Shown here piece after piece: positions 28,179-36,379 of a stretch of 64,000 nucleotides of DNA (position 1 is its first letter; the number at the start of each line of letters is the position of its first letter). Source of the stretch: Hymenobacter pini (GTDB lineage: Bacteria; Bacteroidota; Bacteroidia; Cytophagales; Hymenobacteraceae); the NCBI RefSeq assembly GCF_020421205.1, contig NZ_JAIZZH010000002.1:248001-312000 (forward strand), read 5' to 3'. The position numbers and the translations under genes were made by a program. The notes under the pieces are model-generated. The model did no database searches, had not been told where the DNA came from, and worked only from the letters and a program-made list of their open reading frames with translations.

Positions 28179-28367
28179 ATGGGGGTGCGCCCCAAATCCA
28201 AGAAAGAACTCGCCCAAGAGTACGACATCCATACCGGCACCATTGCCCGCTGGTGCCAGAAACTTGGCATTCACACCCACGGCCGGCTTACCGTACACCA
28301 AGTATTAGCTTTCTACCAGCATTACGGCCTCCCGGGCCAGTACGAGATGAAAATTCAGCTCTCCTAA
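28179..28367 (+). CDS. Small HTH protein, paralogue of 27466
   Basis: 62 residues, start at 28179. KKELAQEYDIHTGTIARWCQK is the helix-turn-helix and LTVHQVLAFYQHYGLPG the shared tail. No dimerisation extension. Its homologue lies divergently at 27675. Confidence 0.7.
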   Translation: MGVRPKSKKELAQEYDIHTGTIARWCQKLGIHTHGRLTVHQVLAFYQHYGLPGQYEMKIQLS

Positions 28368-28390
28368 CTGGTTGATGGGCTGTCGTAGTA

Positions 28391-28435
28391 GCCAGTAGCG
28401 GCCAGTAGCGGTACCACAACGGCCGCTACTGGCCG
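28391..28435. repeat. Tandem 10-mer and hairpin
   Basis: GCCAGTAGCG occurs twice in tandem (28391-28400, 28401-28410). A perfect 13-bp stem joins 28399-28411 to 28423-28435 with an 11-base loop. It could terminate the small HTH gene or act as an operator. Confidence 0.65.
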
Positions 28436-28633
28436 TTACGCTATTGTAGAAGTACTGGAGGGCTGCGAGCCCTCGGCCGTAGGGATATGTATCCCTACAG
28501 CCCACCACGCGGTACAGCACTGATCTGCCAGCAGAACCTTTCGGTCCCCACCTACTTGGTTGGTTCTGACCAGACAGAAAAAGATGCGCAAGGAGGTAGC
28601 TAAGCAGCCGTTTACCGGGCCACTACTGGCCCG

Positions 28634-28867
28634 CTACCGGGGGCTGCAGCTGGCAATACCCTGCCAGGCCATAGCGCTTTCCGGTGCAGTTTGCCCTACA
28701 CTGTGTTCAGGAGGCCGCGCGCTTCGGCCGTGACTGCCCGTAGTTCTTCCTGTGCCAGGGACGGTGGTAAGGCCTTCACGCAGGTGGTACATGTGCCGGG
28801 CTTTGCCGAGTGCGTGCGCCTCGTCGTCGTGCAGGGCCACTATCTGGTCCAGCTGCGGCACGCTCAT
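28634..28867 (-). pseudogene. Downstream part of broken gene or short overlapping ORF
   Basis: A 77-codon frame that overlaps the upstream gene by ATGA. Its first half (MSVPQLDQIVALHDDEAH) is protein-like. Its second half is not, whereas another frame ends plausibly with LAQEELRAVTAEARGLL and a stop at about 28701. The pattern suggests frame changes in a decaying gene, though two real short genes are possible. Confidence 0.4.
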
Positions 28868-28999
28868 CGGGTCCAGGTTCCGTTTTCCTTCCGGCAGTAC
28901 TCGGGCCGGCCGGCCGTGAGGTTTTCGTAAATCACGCAGCGGGCCACTTTCGCTCCCAGCTTGTCCACCAGTTTGCGCAGCCCTGCCAGGCCATAGCGC
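28659..28999 (+). repeat. 19-bp direct repeat pair
   Basis: CCCTGCCAGGCCATAGCGC is found at 28659-28677 and again at 28981-28999, one copy downstream and one inside the broken gene. Confidence 0.7.
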
Positions 29000-29163
29000 G
29001 CGGGGTCGGCTACGGCAAAGCGGCCACTGCTGTCGAAACTGTAAAAGTCCATCTGCCCGGCCTGGCCTGGGTTCACGTGGCTCCAGTACACGCGAGCCTT
29101 CCAGAGCGCGGTGTTTTTGAGGTGTGCGGGCCCGGTAGTCGGGCAAGCGGTTGTGGGTACCAT
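28864..29163 (-). CDS. Short protein downstream of the replication-type gene
   Basis: 99 residues, with a protein-like centre (GQMDFYSFDSSGRFAVADP and GLRKLVDKLGAKVARCVIYE). It begins 32 bases after the Rep-like gene and looks co-transcribed. No family recognised. It may be the first part of a frameshifted gene that continues in the next entry. Confidence 0.5.
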   Translation of the reverse strand: MVPTTACPTTGPAHLKNTALWKARVYWSHVNPGQAGQMDFYSFDSSGRFAVADPARYGLAGLRKLVDKLGAKVARCVIYENLTAGRPEYCRKENGTWTR

Positions 29164-29194
29164 GGAGAAGATTGGAAGAGTAAAGCGGCTGGCC

Positions 29195-30532
29195 TTAGAG
29201 CAGCGCCAGCACACGTTTGTTGAGTTTATCGGTGCCCAACTGGCCAGCCAGCTGATCGAGTCGAGCAATGTGCTGCTGATAAAGTGCGGCGAAGCTGGTG
29301 GCCTTGATGCGGGCCGCGAGGCGTAGGGGCGTTTTCTGCCCCCGATCCAGCTTGCGGCGCAGCGTAAGCTCCCGAATAGCCTCGGCTACCGCTTTGTTAA
29401 GCTGGCTGAGCTGGTAGGCTTTACGGTCAGCGACCAGCCAGGCGATGGTACCCCGGAAGCCTTTCGCGTTTTCCGCGTCGAAATAGCCCTTTCCCTTGAT
29501 CATCTCGGCCCAGGGCATGCCGGCTTTGTAGCGGCCCTGGTGGCGGGCGAAGTGCAGCTCGACTAGCTCCAGACGGCGCAGCACGCCCCGGTGGTAGGCA
29601 TCGTAGTTAAAGTGCGGGTCCTGAAAGCCAGCGTACACCCCACGCAGTATTGCCTGCTGGGCCAGCTGCTGCTGCTGCTCGTTGAAGCGAATGCCCGGGT
29701 AGACGCAGGCCTGAGCCTTGAGCCAGGCCTCGGTGAGGTACCCGGCGTATTTGGCCTGGTTTTCCCCCACTGCGGGCCACTTATCCACCGCCGGCGGCAG
29801 CGCCGGTTGCCGGCCGCCGCCGCCGCCAGTGCCCCATTCCGACGCGTGGGGCCCTTTTCTGCCCGCCTGGCGACCCTCCGTTTCCGGAAAGGGTCTTTCG
29901 GCCTCATCGTCCGAGGCATTTTTTCCACACCCACCGATTTCATATTTCTGCGTTTCTGGAAGGTCAGGAAGCTCATTAACCGGAAATTTTGTACCGGTTG
30001 TGGCATCTTCCGCGCAGCTTGTTGCCTGCCCAACAGCCGGCTCATCGAGCATTTCTGGGGGATTCTGGGCGGGTTTCAGAATGAAGTCGGGGTTGATCCA
30101 CAATTCAAAGCTGCGCTGGCGGCCATGCCACTTTTTGCGCACGATAAAGCCAATGTCGATAAGCTGGGCCAGGTGGGTGCGCATCGTGCGCTCCGTAAGG
30201 CTGCGCTTCTGCATGAGCTGGCGAGCATCCACCAGGATGCTGGGCAGCAGCAGTTGGCCGGTATCGGTGCGGTGCGCCTGCAGCAGCAGCGGCTGCGCAA
30301 GCAGTCGCTCCACGGTGCGCCGGTACTGCTTGAGCAAGGCCTCGCCAGTGGCTTTGCCGCCATCGGTCACGGTGCGCCGGCCCCGGCGCACAATGGTTTC
30401 TTGCACCCCAGCCCGGGGTCCTCGCGTGATGCAGCGCTCGACCTGGATGCGTGGCGTTTGATGCCAGAGGGCGTCGACGCGACGGTGCCAGTACAACAGG
30501 CAATTACCCAGAGAAAGAAGTTGAACGGACAT
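29195..30532 (-). CDS. Winged-helix replication/initiator-type protein
   Basis: 445 residues from the internal start MSVQLLSLGNC. Residues about 60-160 contain a winged helix typical of phage or plasmid replication proteins (DARQLMQKRSLTERTMRTHL, then IDIGFIVRKKW). A low-complexity linker rich in Gly, Pro and Glu follows; the C-terminal 160 residues are helical and basic, with many Gln. Such helix-turn-helix proteins in Bacteroidota elements usually act in replication start or its control. Sits at the head of the minus-strand early genes. Function is inferred from the domain only. Confidence 0.65.
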   Translation of the reverse strand: MSVQLLSLGNCLLYWHRRVDALWHQTPRIQVERCITRGPRAGVQETIVRRGRRTVTDGGKATGEALLKQYRRTVERLLAQPLLLQAHRTDTGQLLLPSILVDARQLMQKRSLTERTMRTHLAQLIDIGFIVRKKWHGRQRSFELWINPDFILKPAQNPPEMLDEPAVGQATSCAEDATTGTKFPVNELPDLPETQKYEIGGCGKNASDDEAERPFPETEGRQAGRKGPHASEWGTGGGGGRQPALPPAVDKWPAVGENQAKYAGYLTEAWLKAQACVYPGIRFNEQQQQLAQQAILRGVYAGFQDPHFNYDAYHRGVLRRLELVELHFARHQGRYKAGMPWAEMIKGKGYFDAENAKGFRGTIAWLVADRKAYQLSQLNKAVAEAIRELTLRRKLDRGQKTPLRLAARIKATSFAALYQQHIARLDQLAGQLGTDKLNKRVLALL

Positions 30533-30793
30533 AGAAAAAATAGAGAGCAGAACGCGGGGTAAAAGTGGCCGTAGCGGGCACCGGGGGGCGGGTATTCCCG
30601 TCCAGGCCGCTACGAGCCGGGCTGCTAGCTGGCAGACCCTCCGTGCCCCCAGCCAGCGCGAGCTGGCCCGGTTTCCATCGTTCGTTCCCACCCGCTGGGG
30701 AACGGTCGGCTTCGCTCGCCCCGGTCAAAAACAGGCCGGGGCGCGCCGATGGAGGCAGTGTACAACTAGGTGTGGGCGGGGGAAATGGTCGAC
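30533..30793. other. Intergenic with GC hairpin
   Basis: About 260 bp. It holds a hairpin GCCCCGG-loop-CCGGGGC near 30718-30742, which may terminate the gene at 30794. No protein-like frame. Confidence 0.5.
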
Positions 30794-31306
30794 TTAGCCT
30801 CGTTCGTGGATCTGCAGGTACAGCCCATAGCGGCCGGGAATCGGCTGGCGCGTATCCTTTGTTTGTAGCTGGCTGCAGCTCACCCCTAACCGGGTTGTGC
30901 GGCTATCCTCGAAACGTAGTAGCCAGTTGTTGCGCGAGAGGAAATCCTTGATTTCGGGCATAGCCCCACTCACGCGAATGCTAAAATGCTCGATGGCGGA
31001 ACCCCGGTTGCCGTAGGGAATGGGCTGAATGCTGCCCGAGCGATTTTCCGGCAACTCCTCCCACATCTTCAGCACATCGCGCTTGGCAATGCTTCCCGAA
31101 GCCGTCACATCCAGGCCGATGGGCTTGCGGCCGGTAGCACCTGGTTGTACTGGGGGTGCTTTACCGGCCGCTACGGGCATTCGACGGGTTCTGGGGGCCT
31201 TGGACCGGTCTGGCGAGTCCCGTACCGGGCACTGGCCTGAGGGACATATACCCTCCCCGCCGCAGTGCGGGCAGGCGGCAAACCAATTAGTAGTCGTCTT
31301 AGCCAT
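30794..31306 (-). CDS. Hypothetical protein with N-terminal zinc ribbon-like motif
   Basis: 170 residues from MAKTTTNWF. The pattern CPHCGGEGICPSGQC has four cysteines suited to bind zinc. The C-terminal part has a beta-rich stretch (HFSIRVSGAMPEIKDFL). The start overlaps the end of the gene at 31299 by eight bases. No known family. Confidence 0.6.
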   Translation of the reverse strand: MAKTTTNWFAACPHCGGEGICPSGQCPVRDSPDRSKAPRTRRMPVAAGKAPPVQPGATGRKPIGLDVTASGSIAKRDVLKMWEELPENRSGSIQPIPYGNRGSAIEHFSIRVSGAMPEIKDFLSRNNWLLRFEDSRTTRLGVSCSQLQTKDTRQPIPGRYGLYLQIHERG

Positions 31307-31865
31307 TACGCGGCCCTCCTTCCTGGACGCTGCGCATACGTGCATAGGCCTGTTCCTCCCCGGCTTGATGCGCAAGTCCCAGCAACGTTTCTATCACTTG
31401 GTACCCAATGCCGATTTCTGGAGTACCCGCACTATCACGACGGAAGAAGAGCACCTGCAGAAAAGCAGCGTACTTGAGCAGCCCTGCTTTATAGAACGGC
31501 CAAGCAAAGGATGAAATAGAAAACTTCACTCGTTGGATGGGCAGCCACGAGGACTGACGGGACTTTAGAAAGCTGCGCAAATCGAAGGTGAGGTACGCTT
31601 GAACGTCGGCTTCTTCGCGCTCCAGCGTCTCATCGTTGATTTCCCCTTCCACCTCTAGGTCTTCGCTGGTATATAGGCCCGCCTCGTAGTACACAAGTAG
31701 GGCCGCCCCCAGCGCAGCGTAATCGCAGAACATGGTTTCCACCAGCTGCTCCTGCTCGCAGCCGCCCACGTTGTGGATGGCCGCGGGATTTTCCCGCACC
31801 TCGGCTATATCCCTCTCCCAGAGCTGAAAGATGCCGGGCGTTTCGCGGTCTGCTCCCTCAGCCAT
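31299..31865 (-). CDS. Hypothetical helical protein
   Basis: 188 residues from MAEGADRE; the first 24 codons of the longer frame overlap the upstream gene and look spurious. Acidic with many aromatic residues, largely helical. Overlaps the previous and next genes by a few bases, so it belongs to one operon. Function unknown. Confidence 0.65.
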   Translation of the reverse strand: MAEGADRETPGIFQLWERDIAEVRENPAAIHNVGGCEQEQLVETMFCDYAALGAALLVYYEAGLYTSEDLEVEGEINDETLEREEADVQAYLTFDLRSFLKSRQSSWLPIQRVKFSISSFAWPFYKAGLLKYAAFLQVLFFRRDSAGTPEIGIGYQVIETLLGLAHQAGEEQAYARMRSVQEGGPRNG

Positions 31866-32196
31866 TCGACATCCCTCCTTCCCGTAGTAAGCCGGTAACG
31901 GACTCCAGGCGCTCCGTGAGCCGCTGCTCACTGGCAAGCAGTACCTGCTCCTGCTCTAGGAAGCGGCCGGGGTGCTGGCGAGCCACCGAAAGCAGAAAGC
32001 GCACGGAGTCCAGCTGCTCACTGAGCTGGCCTTGCTCGACAAGCAGTTGGGGGCGGCGCACGCTGGTACGCGGGCGCAGGTGCTCCAGGCCGAGCAAGTG
32101 TATGGGCTGCTGGTATTCGGCCAGCAGAAAGTCGCGGAAAGAGCGCGGAGGGCCGGCGGCAGGCCGGGCCGTGTAAAGGGCGTAAGTAGCGGGCAT
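31858..32196 (-). CDS. Hypothetical helical protein
   Basis: 112 residues, with Gln/Glu/Leu-rich helices (LLVEQGQLSEQLDSVRFLL and LLASEQRLTERLESVTGLL), probably a coiled coil. Its 3' end overlaps the next gene by eight bases. Function unknown. Confidence 0.65.
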   Translation of the reverse strand: MPATYALYTARPAAGPPRSFRDFLLAEYQQPIHLLGLEHLRPRTSVRRPQLLVEQGQLSEQLDSVRFLLSVARQHPGRFLEQEQVLLASEQRLTERLESVTGLLREGGMSNG

Positions 32197-32223
32197 GGGT
32201 AAGAAAGGGGCGTGACAGATAGA

Positions 32224-32601
32224 TCAGTTACGCGAGCGGGTCGCCCGGGCCGGCGCGGGCGCGGGGGCGGCCGCGCCCAGATTCAGGGAACTCAGGTCGA
32301 AGTCCAGGCCCTGGCCGAAGGCGGCCAGCGCCGGCCAGGGAATGCTGGGCTGAGTGGGGCTAAACCAGTAGGCCTGCAGCGTGATGGTAGCGCCTTGCCG
32401 GCCGGCCTTGCCCTTGTGCAGCCAGCGCTGCACGGTGGCCCGGCTCACGCCGCAGTGCTCCATGACCTGCTCAATGCTCAGCAGGCGGGGCAGCGGCGTG
32501 CCGCCGGTGGGCAGCGCCTGCTGCAGCTGCTCCAGGCGGGCGAGCAGGGCCTGAAAGTGCTCGGCAATGAAGCCGGTAGAGGCAATGTCCGTGAGGTGCA
32601 T
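32224..32601 (-). CDS. MerR/excisionase-type HTH protein
   Basis: 125 residues. The first 40 form a helix; then LLSIEQVMEHCGVSRATVQRWLHKGKA is an HTH of the excisionase/helix-turn-helix 17 type. The C-terminus is Pro/Ala-rich and basic. In mobile elements such proteins regulate excision or replication. First gene of the minus-strand operon that ends at 30794. Confidence 0.8.
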   Translation of the reverse strand: MHLTDIASTGFIAEHFQALLARLEQLQQALPTGGTPLPRLLSIEQVMEHCGVSRATVQRWLHKGKAGRQGATITLQAYWFSPTQPSIPWPALAAFGQGLDFDLSSLNLGAAAPAPAPARATRSRN

Positions 32602-32733
32602 GAAGTGGTGGAAAATAAGGGTCGTACCAGCGGCGGCCGGCCGCCGCGCGCCCGTGATAAAACCCGTGATAAGAGAGGTAGCAACACGCGTGCGTGCTCT
32701 GTCGTAGGGAGGATACTTTGCCCCCGCCTTGCT

Positions 32734-33090
32734 ATGGATCTATCGCTACTGCCGCGCCTTCAACAGCTGCACGCTGAGCTGGAAGCTCTTGCCTGCTCGC
32801 CCACCAGCACCAGCGTGCTCTATGCCATCCGGCGCGAGTTGCTGCGCTACTACCGGCAGATTCCGGTATTCGACCAAAAAACCTGGCCGGCCTCGTTCCA
32901 GCGCGGATTCGTGCACGAGCAGGCGCTACTGGCGGCCGCCGTGCCGTTTCCAGCCCCAAGCTTGGAGCAGCAGATTGCCGCCGTGCACCAGTCCCTGCAC
33001 ATGCTGCGCCAGACGCTGCAGTACCCTTCCAATCCACTTTATGCCGCTGCCCGCCATGCCCGTATTGGAGCCCAACCGGCCAGCCGCTGA
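32734..33090 (+). CDS. Hypothetical helical protein
   Basis: 118 residues from MDLSLLPRL. Contains helices with HAELEALACSPTSTSVLYAIRRE and ALLAAAVPFPAPSLEQQ. Its 3' end overlaps the next gene by about 35-50 bases in another frame. No relation to a known family. Confidence 0.6.
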   Translation: MDLSLLPRLQQLHAELEALACSPTSTSVLYAIRRELLRYYRQIPVFDQKTWPASFQRGFVHEQALLAAAVPFPAPSLEQQIAAVHQSLHMLRQTLQYPSNPLYAAARHARIGAQPASR

Positions 33091-33361
33091 GCTGCTGCCG
33101 CTGCTGGTCGTTGCCCGGCAAGCCTCGCTGGTGGAGCAGATCACCCAAGGCACCCACCTGGAGCAGTTGCTGCTGGGCGTCTACCAGCGCGAGTGGCTGG
33201 GCCATGTACGCGAGGCCCGGTACCTGCCCCTGGCCGGCTACGATCAGCCGAAGATTGAGCAGGCACTTGCCCAGCTCGAAATCCTGCGCCGGCAGGCCCA
33301 CGCGCTCAGTTGGCAGCAGCAGCGAGAGCAGTTGCTGGCCGTAGCTGCCCTGCTGCGCTAG
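33041..33361 (+). CDS. Paralogue of the 13.1-kb small protein
   Basis: About 106 residues (the start may be 33041 or 33056). The last 80 residues align with the chromosomal protein at 13129 (ITQG, YxREW, KIEQALAQLEILRRQAH). It overlaps the upstream gene. The relationship suggests a mobile-element origin for both copies. Confidence 0.65.
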   Translation: MPLPAMPVLEPNRPAAELLPLLVVARQASLVEQITQGTHLEQLLLGVYQREWLGHVREARYLPLAGYDQPKIEQALAQLEILRRQAHALSWQQQREQLLAVAALLR

Positions 33362-33538
33362 GCGGACCAGGTCTGCTACCCACCCGGGCACACTCGGGCA
33401 GTCTGCCCCATCGCAGGCGACCCGGCTAGCAGCCCGTATCGCCGAGAGAAGGGGTGCACCGAACCGATTGCTTCCCTGCTTGTGAAGCTCGACCATATCC
33501 TGTATATTCAGCTTGGTCGCTCTTCTGCCTACTCCCCT

Positions 33539-33829
33539 ATGCACCTGCCACACCTGCTGGAGCACTTGCCTCACCTGCAACAGCTGGCGCAGGCTCCCAC
33601 GCTCACACCCGAGGAATTGCAGTTGCTGGAAAGCAGCCTGCAGCGTGCGCTGGAAAATATGGCCACCTACCGCCTGGTGTCGGCCACTCCCCTGCAACTG
33701 CAGGAATATTTTTACCTGCTGGATGCCTACGCTCGGGACATGAGCTGGCAACACATGGGAGCCCGGCAGCGCCTGGCCCAAGATGCCCTGCGGCTGTGCC
33801 AGGCCCTGTGTCACCTGCCAGTTAGCTGA
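33539..33829 (+). CDS. Hypothetical helical protein
   Basis: 96 residues starting MHLPHLLEHLPHL. Leu-rich, likely helical throughout (LQLLESSLQRALENM and ALRLCQALCHL). It has a similar style and orientation to its left neighbours and may be their fourth family member. Confidence 0.6.
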   Translation: MHLPHLLEHLPHLQQLAQAPTLTPEELQLLESSLQRALENMATYRLVSATPLQLQEYFYLLDAYARDMSWQHMGARQRLAQDALRLCQALCHLPVS

Positions 33830-33852
33830 GTGGTAATACCGGTGTACCATCC

Positions 33853-34167
33853 TCAGGCCGCTTTTGGCAACAGCAGCTGAAACTCGCGGCGGCAGTCGGT
33901 CCAGTCGATTTCCCGAATGCCGCTGGGCAGCTCGGGCACGAGCAGCACCTCCTGGTGGGTGGTGCCCTCCTGCCGGGCCGTGCGCAGCTCCGGGGGCATG
34001 GTGCCGCGCACGTACACGGTGAGGTGGCCCTGCTGGTAGCTGTAGCCCAGAATGGGCTCGGGGGCGGGCACCAGAGCGGCCCCTTCCGGGAGCTGCTGCA
34101 CGCGCACGCGCTTGCCGGTGCGGGCATCGGTGAGGGAAATCGGCGGAAAGAATAGCTGTTTGGACAT
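33853..34167 (-). CDS. Hypothetical beta-rich protein
   Basis: 104 residues with a beta-like pattern (GYSYQQGHLTVYVRGTMPP, EVLLVPELPSG). Starts MSKQLFFPP. Converges with the gene at 33539. Belongs to the early minus-strand genes. Confidence 0.6.
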   Translation of the reverse strand: MSKQLFFPPISLTDARTGKRVRVQQLPEGAALVPAPEPILGYSYQQGHLTVYVRGTMPPELRTARQEGTTHQEVLLVPELPSGIREIDWTDCRREFQLLLPKAA

Positions 34168-34178
34168 GGCCGGGGCAG

Positions 34179-34469
34179 TTAGGCACGCGTGGCGGATTCG
34201 GGAAAGGCGGGGGCCTCGGTGGCCGTGGCCGTGACCAGGCGCAGCTCCCCGCGCAGGGCCGCCCGGCGCTGCTGCTCGTAGCGGCGCACCAGCGGGGTTT
34301 CCTCCCGGTACTGGGGGTGCGTGGCGTCAATTTCCTGGCAGCGGCGCTCCAGCTCGTCCAGGGACGTGAGCATGACCACGGCCGGGGGCAAGAGCGTAGT
34401 GGTCAGGCGCGCTAAATCGCGCAGGCACGGGCGGCGGGCCGGCTGCCGGGGGTCGGTGTTGAGGTGCAT
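34179..34469 (-). CDS. Hypothetical helical protein
   Basis: 96 residues from MHLNTDPRQ; the longer frame extends into the previous gene only. Contains a helix ending LDELERRCQEIDATHP. Charged, no known family. Confidence 0.55.
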   Translation of the reverse strand: MHLNTDPRQPARRPCLRDLARLTTTLLPPAVVMLTSLDELERRCQEIDATHPQYREETPLVRRYEQQRRAALRGELRLVTATATEAPAFPESATRA

Positions 34470-34500
34470 AGCAAGCGAAGGGTATAGAGGGAAAAGTGGA

Positions 34501-34758
34501 CTACTTCTCGAATAAGGTGGCCGGCGCGTGCTCCGGGCGCAGGTGCGCGGGCACGGCAAACTCGGGCAGGGAGTGCTCCACCAGGGCCAGCAGGTCGGGC
34601 AGGCAGGCCACTTTGCCCTGCTTGACGTGCGAGAGGCGCGTGGAGGCCGAGGCGTACTGCTGGCCATAGCCGGCGCGGATGGCCCGGTCCACGGCGAAGT
34701 GCGGCAGGTCCTCGCAGACCAGCGCCAGGAGGGCATAGTATTTCTGCTTTTCCGTCAT
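34501..34758 (-). CDS. Small protein with XRE-like helix pattern
   Basis: 85 residues from MTEKQKYYALL. STRLSHVKQGKVACLPDLLALVEHSLPEF resembles the tail of an HTH regulator of the Cro type (turn, recognition helix). It lies just inside the early operon after the divergent gene pair, a usual position for a Cro-like regulator. Confidence 0.5.
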   Translation of the reverse strand: MTEKQKYYALLALVCEDLPHFAVDRAIRAGYGQQYASASTRLSHVKQGKVACLPDLLALVEHSLPEFAVPAHLRPEHAPATLFEK

Positions 34759-34809
34759 GACAATGGGGAAAAAGAGTAGATTTGAAACGCGTATGTATGT
34801 CTTTGCCCG

Positions 34810-35085
34810 ATGGCGGTAGCCCCTGCCCTGCTTCTTGAACTCCAAGCCCTGGGGCAACGCCTCATGGAAGCCACGGAGGCCGAGGAAGCAGATGGCCGGG
34901 GGCCCCTGGATGCGGCGCAGCGGTTCTTGTTTACCTACCTGCCGCAGGAGCCCGCGGTGCCCCACCGGGCCGACGAGCTGCTGGAGCTGCTGGCTCCCTC
35001 GCCCCACGTGCATCACTCGTGGGCGGGGCAGCGGCAGCTGGTACTGGAGGGGCTGACGCTGCTGCACCAGGTGTGGCTGCGCTAG
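34810..35085 (+). CDS. Near-identical paralogue of the 13.6-kb protein
   Basis: 91 residues. Aligns over the full length with the gene at 13609, with one extra residue at the start and about nine changes. Its 3' half is antisense to the 3' part of the gene at 34931-35419. Purpose unknown; conserved core PLDAAQRFLFTYLPQEPAVP. Confidence 0.7.
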   Translation: MAVAPALLLELQALGQRLMEATEAEEADGRGPLDAAQRFLFTYLPQEPAVPHRADELLELLAPSPHVHHSWAGQRQLVLEGLTLLHQVWLR

Positions 35086-35419
35086 ACCGGGCGGCGGCGC
35101 GGGCTTCGGCCAGCGGCTCCCAGCTGCCCAGTAAAAAGGCTACATCCACCACATCGCGCACGAGCAGACGGCCCGTGCCGGCCGCATAGGCCCCCTGCTG
35201 CGCCCGCAGCTCCAGCGTTTTGCGCCCCGTGCGGGTCTGATGCTGGTAGATAGCCAGAAACACCTGCTGGCCCGGGTTGATCCAGGCCCCCTGCACGCCC
35301 ACCGAGCCATCGGGGGCGAACAGTTCGGTGCTGACAAAGCCATGTTCCCGGAGCACGGCCTTGACCGGCTGGCTGAACTGGCGGATGGTATCGGGGCAGT
35401 ACGGGGCAAGGTCTTCCAT
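34931..35419 (-). CDS. Hypothetical early protein with antisense tail
   Basis: 162 residues. The first 110 are protein-like (AVLREHGFVSTELFAPDGS, LVRDVVDVAFLLGSWEP). The last 50 are low-complexity Ala/Pro/Arg and lie opposite the conserved gene on the plus strand, so they are probably tolerated rather than selected. It is the first gene left of the operator at 35.48 kb, divergent from the repressor. Confidence 0.6.
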   Translation of the reverse strand: MEDLAPYCPDTIRQFSQPVKAVLREHGFVSTELFAPDGSVGVQGAWINPGQQVFLAIYQHQTRTGRKTLELRAQQGAYAAGTGRLLVRDVVDVAFLLGSWEPLAEARAAARSSAATPGAAASAPPVPAAAAPPTSDARGAREPAAPAARRPGGAPRAPAAGR

Positions 35420-35483
35420 CGTGTTTGGACGATTTGGCTGCCGGTTGCTTTACTTGGGCAGCGAGTACGTACAAACATACGTG

Positions 35484-35507
35484 CAATTGTCTAAAAATAG
35501 ACAATTG
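35484..35507. promoter_or_regulatory. Repressor operator
   Basis: Perfect inverted repeat CAATTGTCTA-AAAA-TAGACAATTG in the divergent interval between the repressor and the early gene. A further CAATTG half-site is at about 35524. Strong candidate for the repressor's autoregulatory and switch operator. Confidence 0.75.
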
Positions 35508-35539
35508 TCCAGAGAAATAATTTCCAATTGCTCACAAAT

Positions 35540-35953
35540 ATGAGCCAAGAGACTATAAGTCAGCGCCTTTCAATTCTCATCAAGGCTTTAGGTCTGAATC
35601 CTAGAAGCTTCAGCGAGAAATTTGGTGTGAATGAGGGCACTACCAGAGGATATACAACTAGAGGTTCTGTCCCCAATGCTGACTACATAGCTACACTTCT
35701 CCGAGCAATTGAGCATTTGAACCCAGCTTGGCTCCTACTCGGCCGTGGCGAGATGTTTCTCGATGGATCGGCCGAGGTGCAGGTGGTGGATGCGAAACGC
35801 GGGGGTGCGCTGGCGGAGCTGGAGAAGGAACTTGCTACCGTACGCAGGGAGAATGAGCAACTGAAGGCACTCATAGCCGCGAAGGATGACCTGATTGCGG
35901 CTAAGGAGGAAGTACTAACGCTGCTGCGTAGCTCCAAAAACTTACGCAGCTGA
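35540..35953 (+). CDS. XRE-family phage-type repressor with coiled-coil tail
   Basis: 137 residues. The HTH fills residues 5-65 (ETISQRLSILIKALGLNPRS, VNEGTTRGYTTRGSVPNADYIATLLRA). It ends with a coiled coil (LEKELATVRRENEQLKALIAAK). The Met at 35540 is preferred over the one four codons upstream. The stop overlaps the next gene's start. The 3' end, from codon 109, has a second copy at 36380, see that entry. Confidence 0.85.
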   Translation: MSQETISQRLSILIKALGLNPRSFSEKFGVNEGTTRGYTTRGSVPNADYIATLLRAIEHLNPAWLLLGRGEMFLDGSAEVQVVDAKRGGALAELEKELATVRRENEQLKALIAAKDDLIAAKEEVLTLLRSSKNLRS

Positions 35954-36354
35954 TGGCAACTGTTCAAAAGCACAGATTTGATGTCTGGGCATCCAACCTT
36001 CTGTTCCTGGCCTTTGGCCTGAGTGTCCTGATGAACTATCTGCGGCATACGGGTTACTTCGCCCCTACTTTGCAGACCAAGGACTATATCATGCTATACC
36101 TGATTTCTCCTGTCCTGCTGGTGGCGTACTACTACATCAGGAAGGGCTTCCGCGAGGCGAAAACGTTAGTCCTTGCCCTCTGCGGTGTTACTCTCCTGAA
36201 TACTCTCACCAGTTCGCACAACTTCATATCCAGCGAAGACCCACTCAAAACCTTCGATTTCCTTTCGCAACCACTGCTGTACCTAGCTGCCAGCATCCTG
36301 CTACTTCTAAGTTTGTGGTCGTTTCGGCGTTCCAGTACTGCACATGAAGCATAG
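35953..36354 (+). CDS. Inserted four-helix membrane protein
   Basis: 133 residues with four hydrophobic segments (NLLFLAFGLSVLMNYL, YIMLYLISPVLLVAYYYI, TLVLALCGVTLLNTL, LYLAASILLLLSLWSF). The start codon overlaps the repressor stop by one base. It lies between two copies of the repressor 3' end, which implies insertion. Prophage repressor neighbours of this type often encode exclusion or immunity proteins; this is inference. Confidence 0.75.
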   Translation: MATVQKHRFDVWASNLLFLAFGLSVLMNYLRHTGYFAPTLQTKDYIMLYLISPVLLVAYYYIRKGFREAKTLVLALCGVTLLNTLTSSHNFISSEDPLKTFDFLSQPLLYLAASILLLLSLWSFRRSSTAHEA

Positions 36355-36379
36355 TTTACACTCTCTCCCCAAGCAGCCC

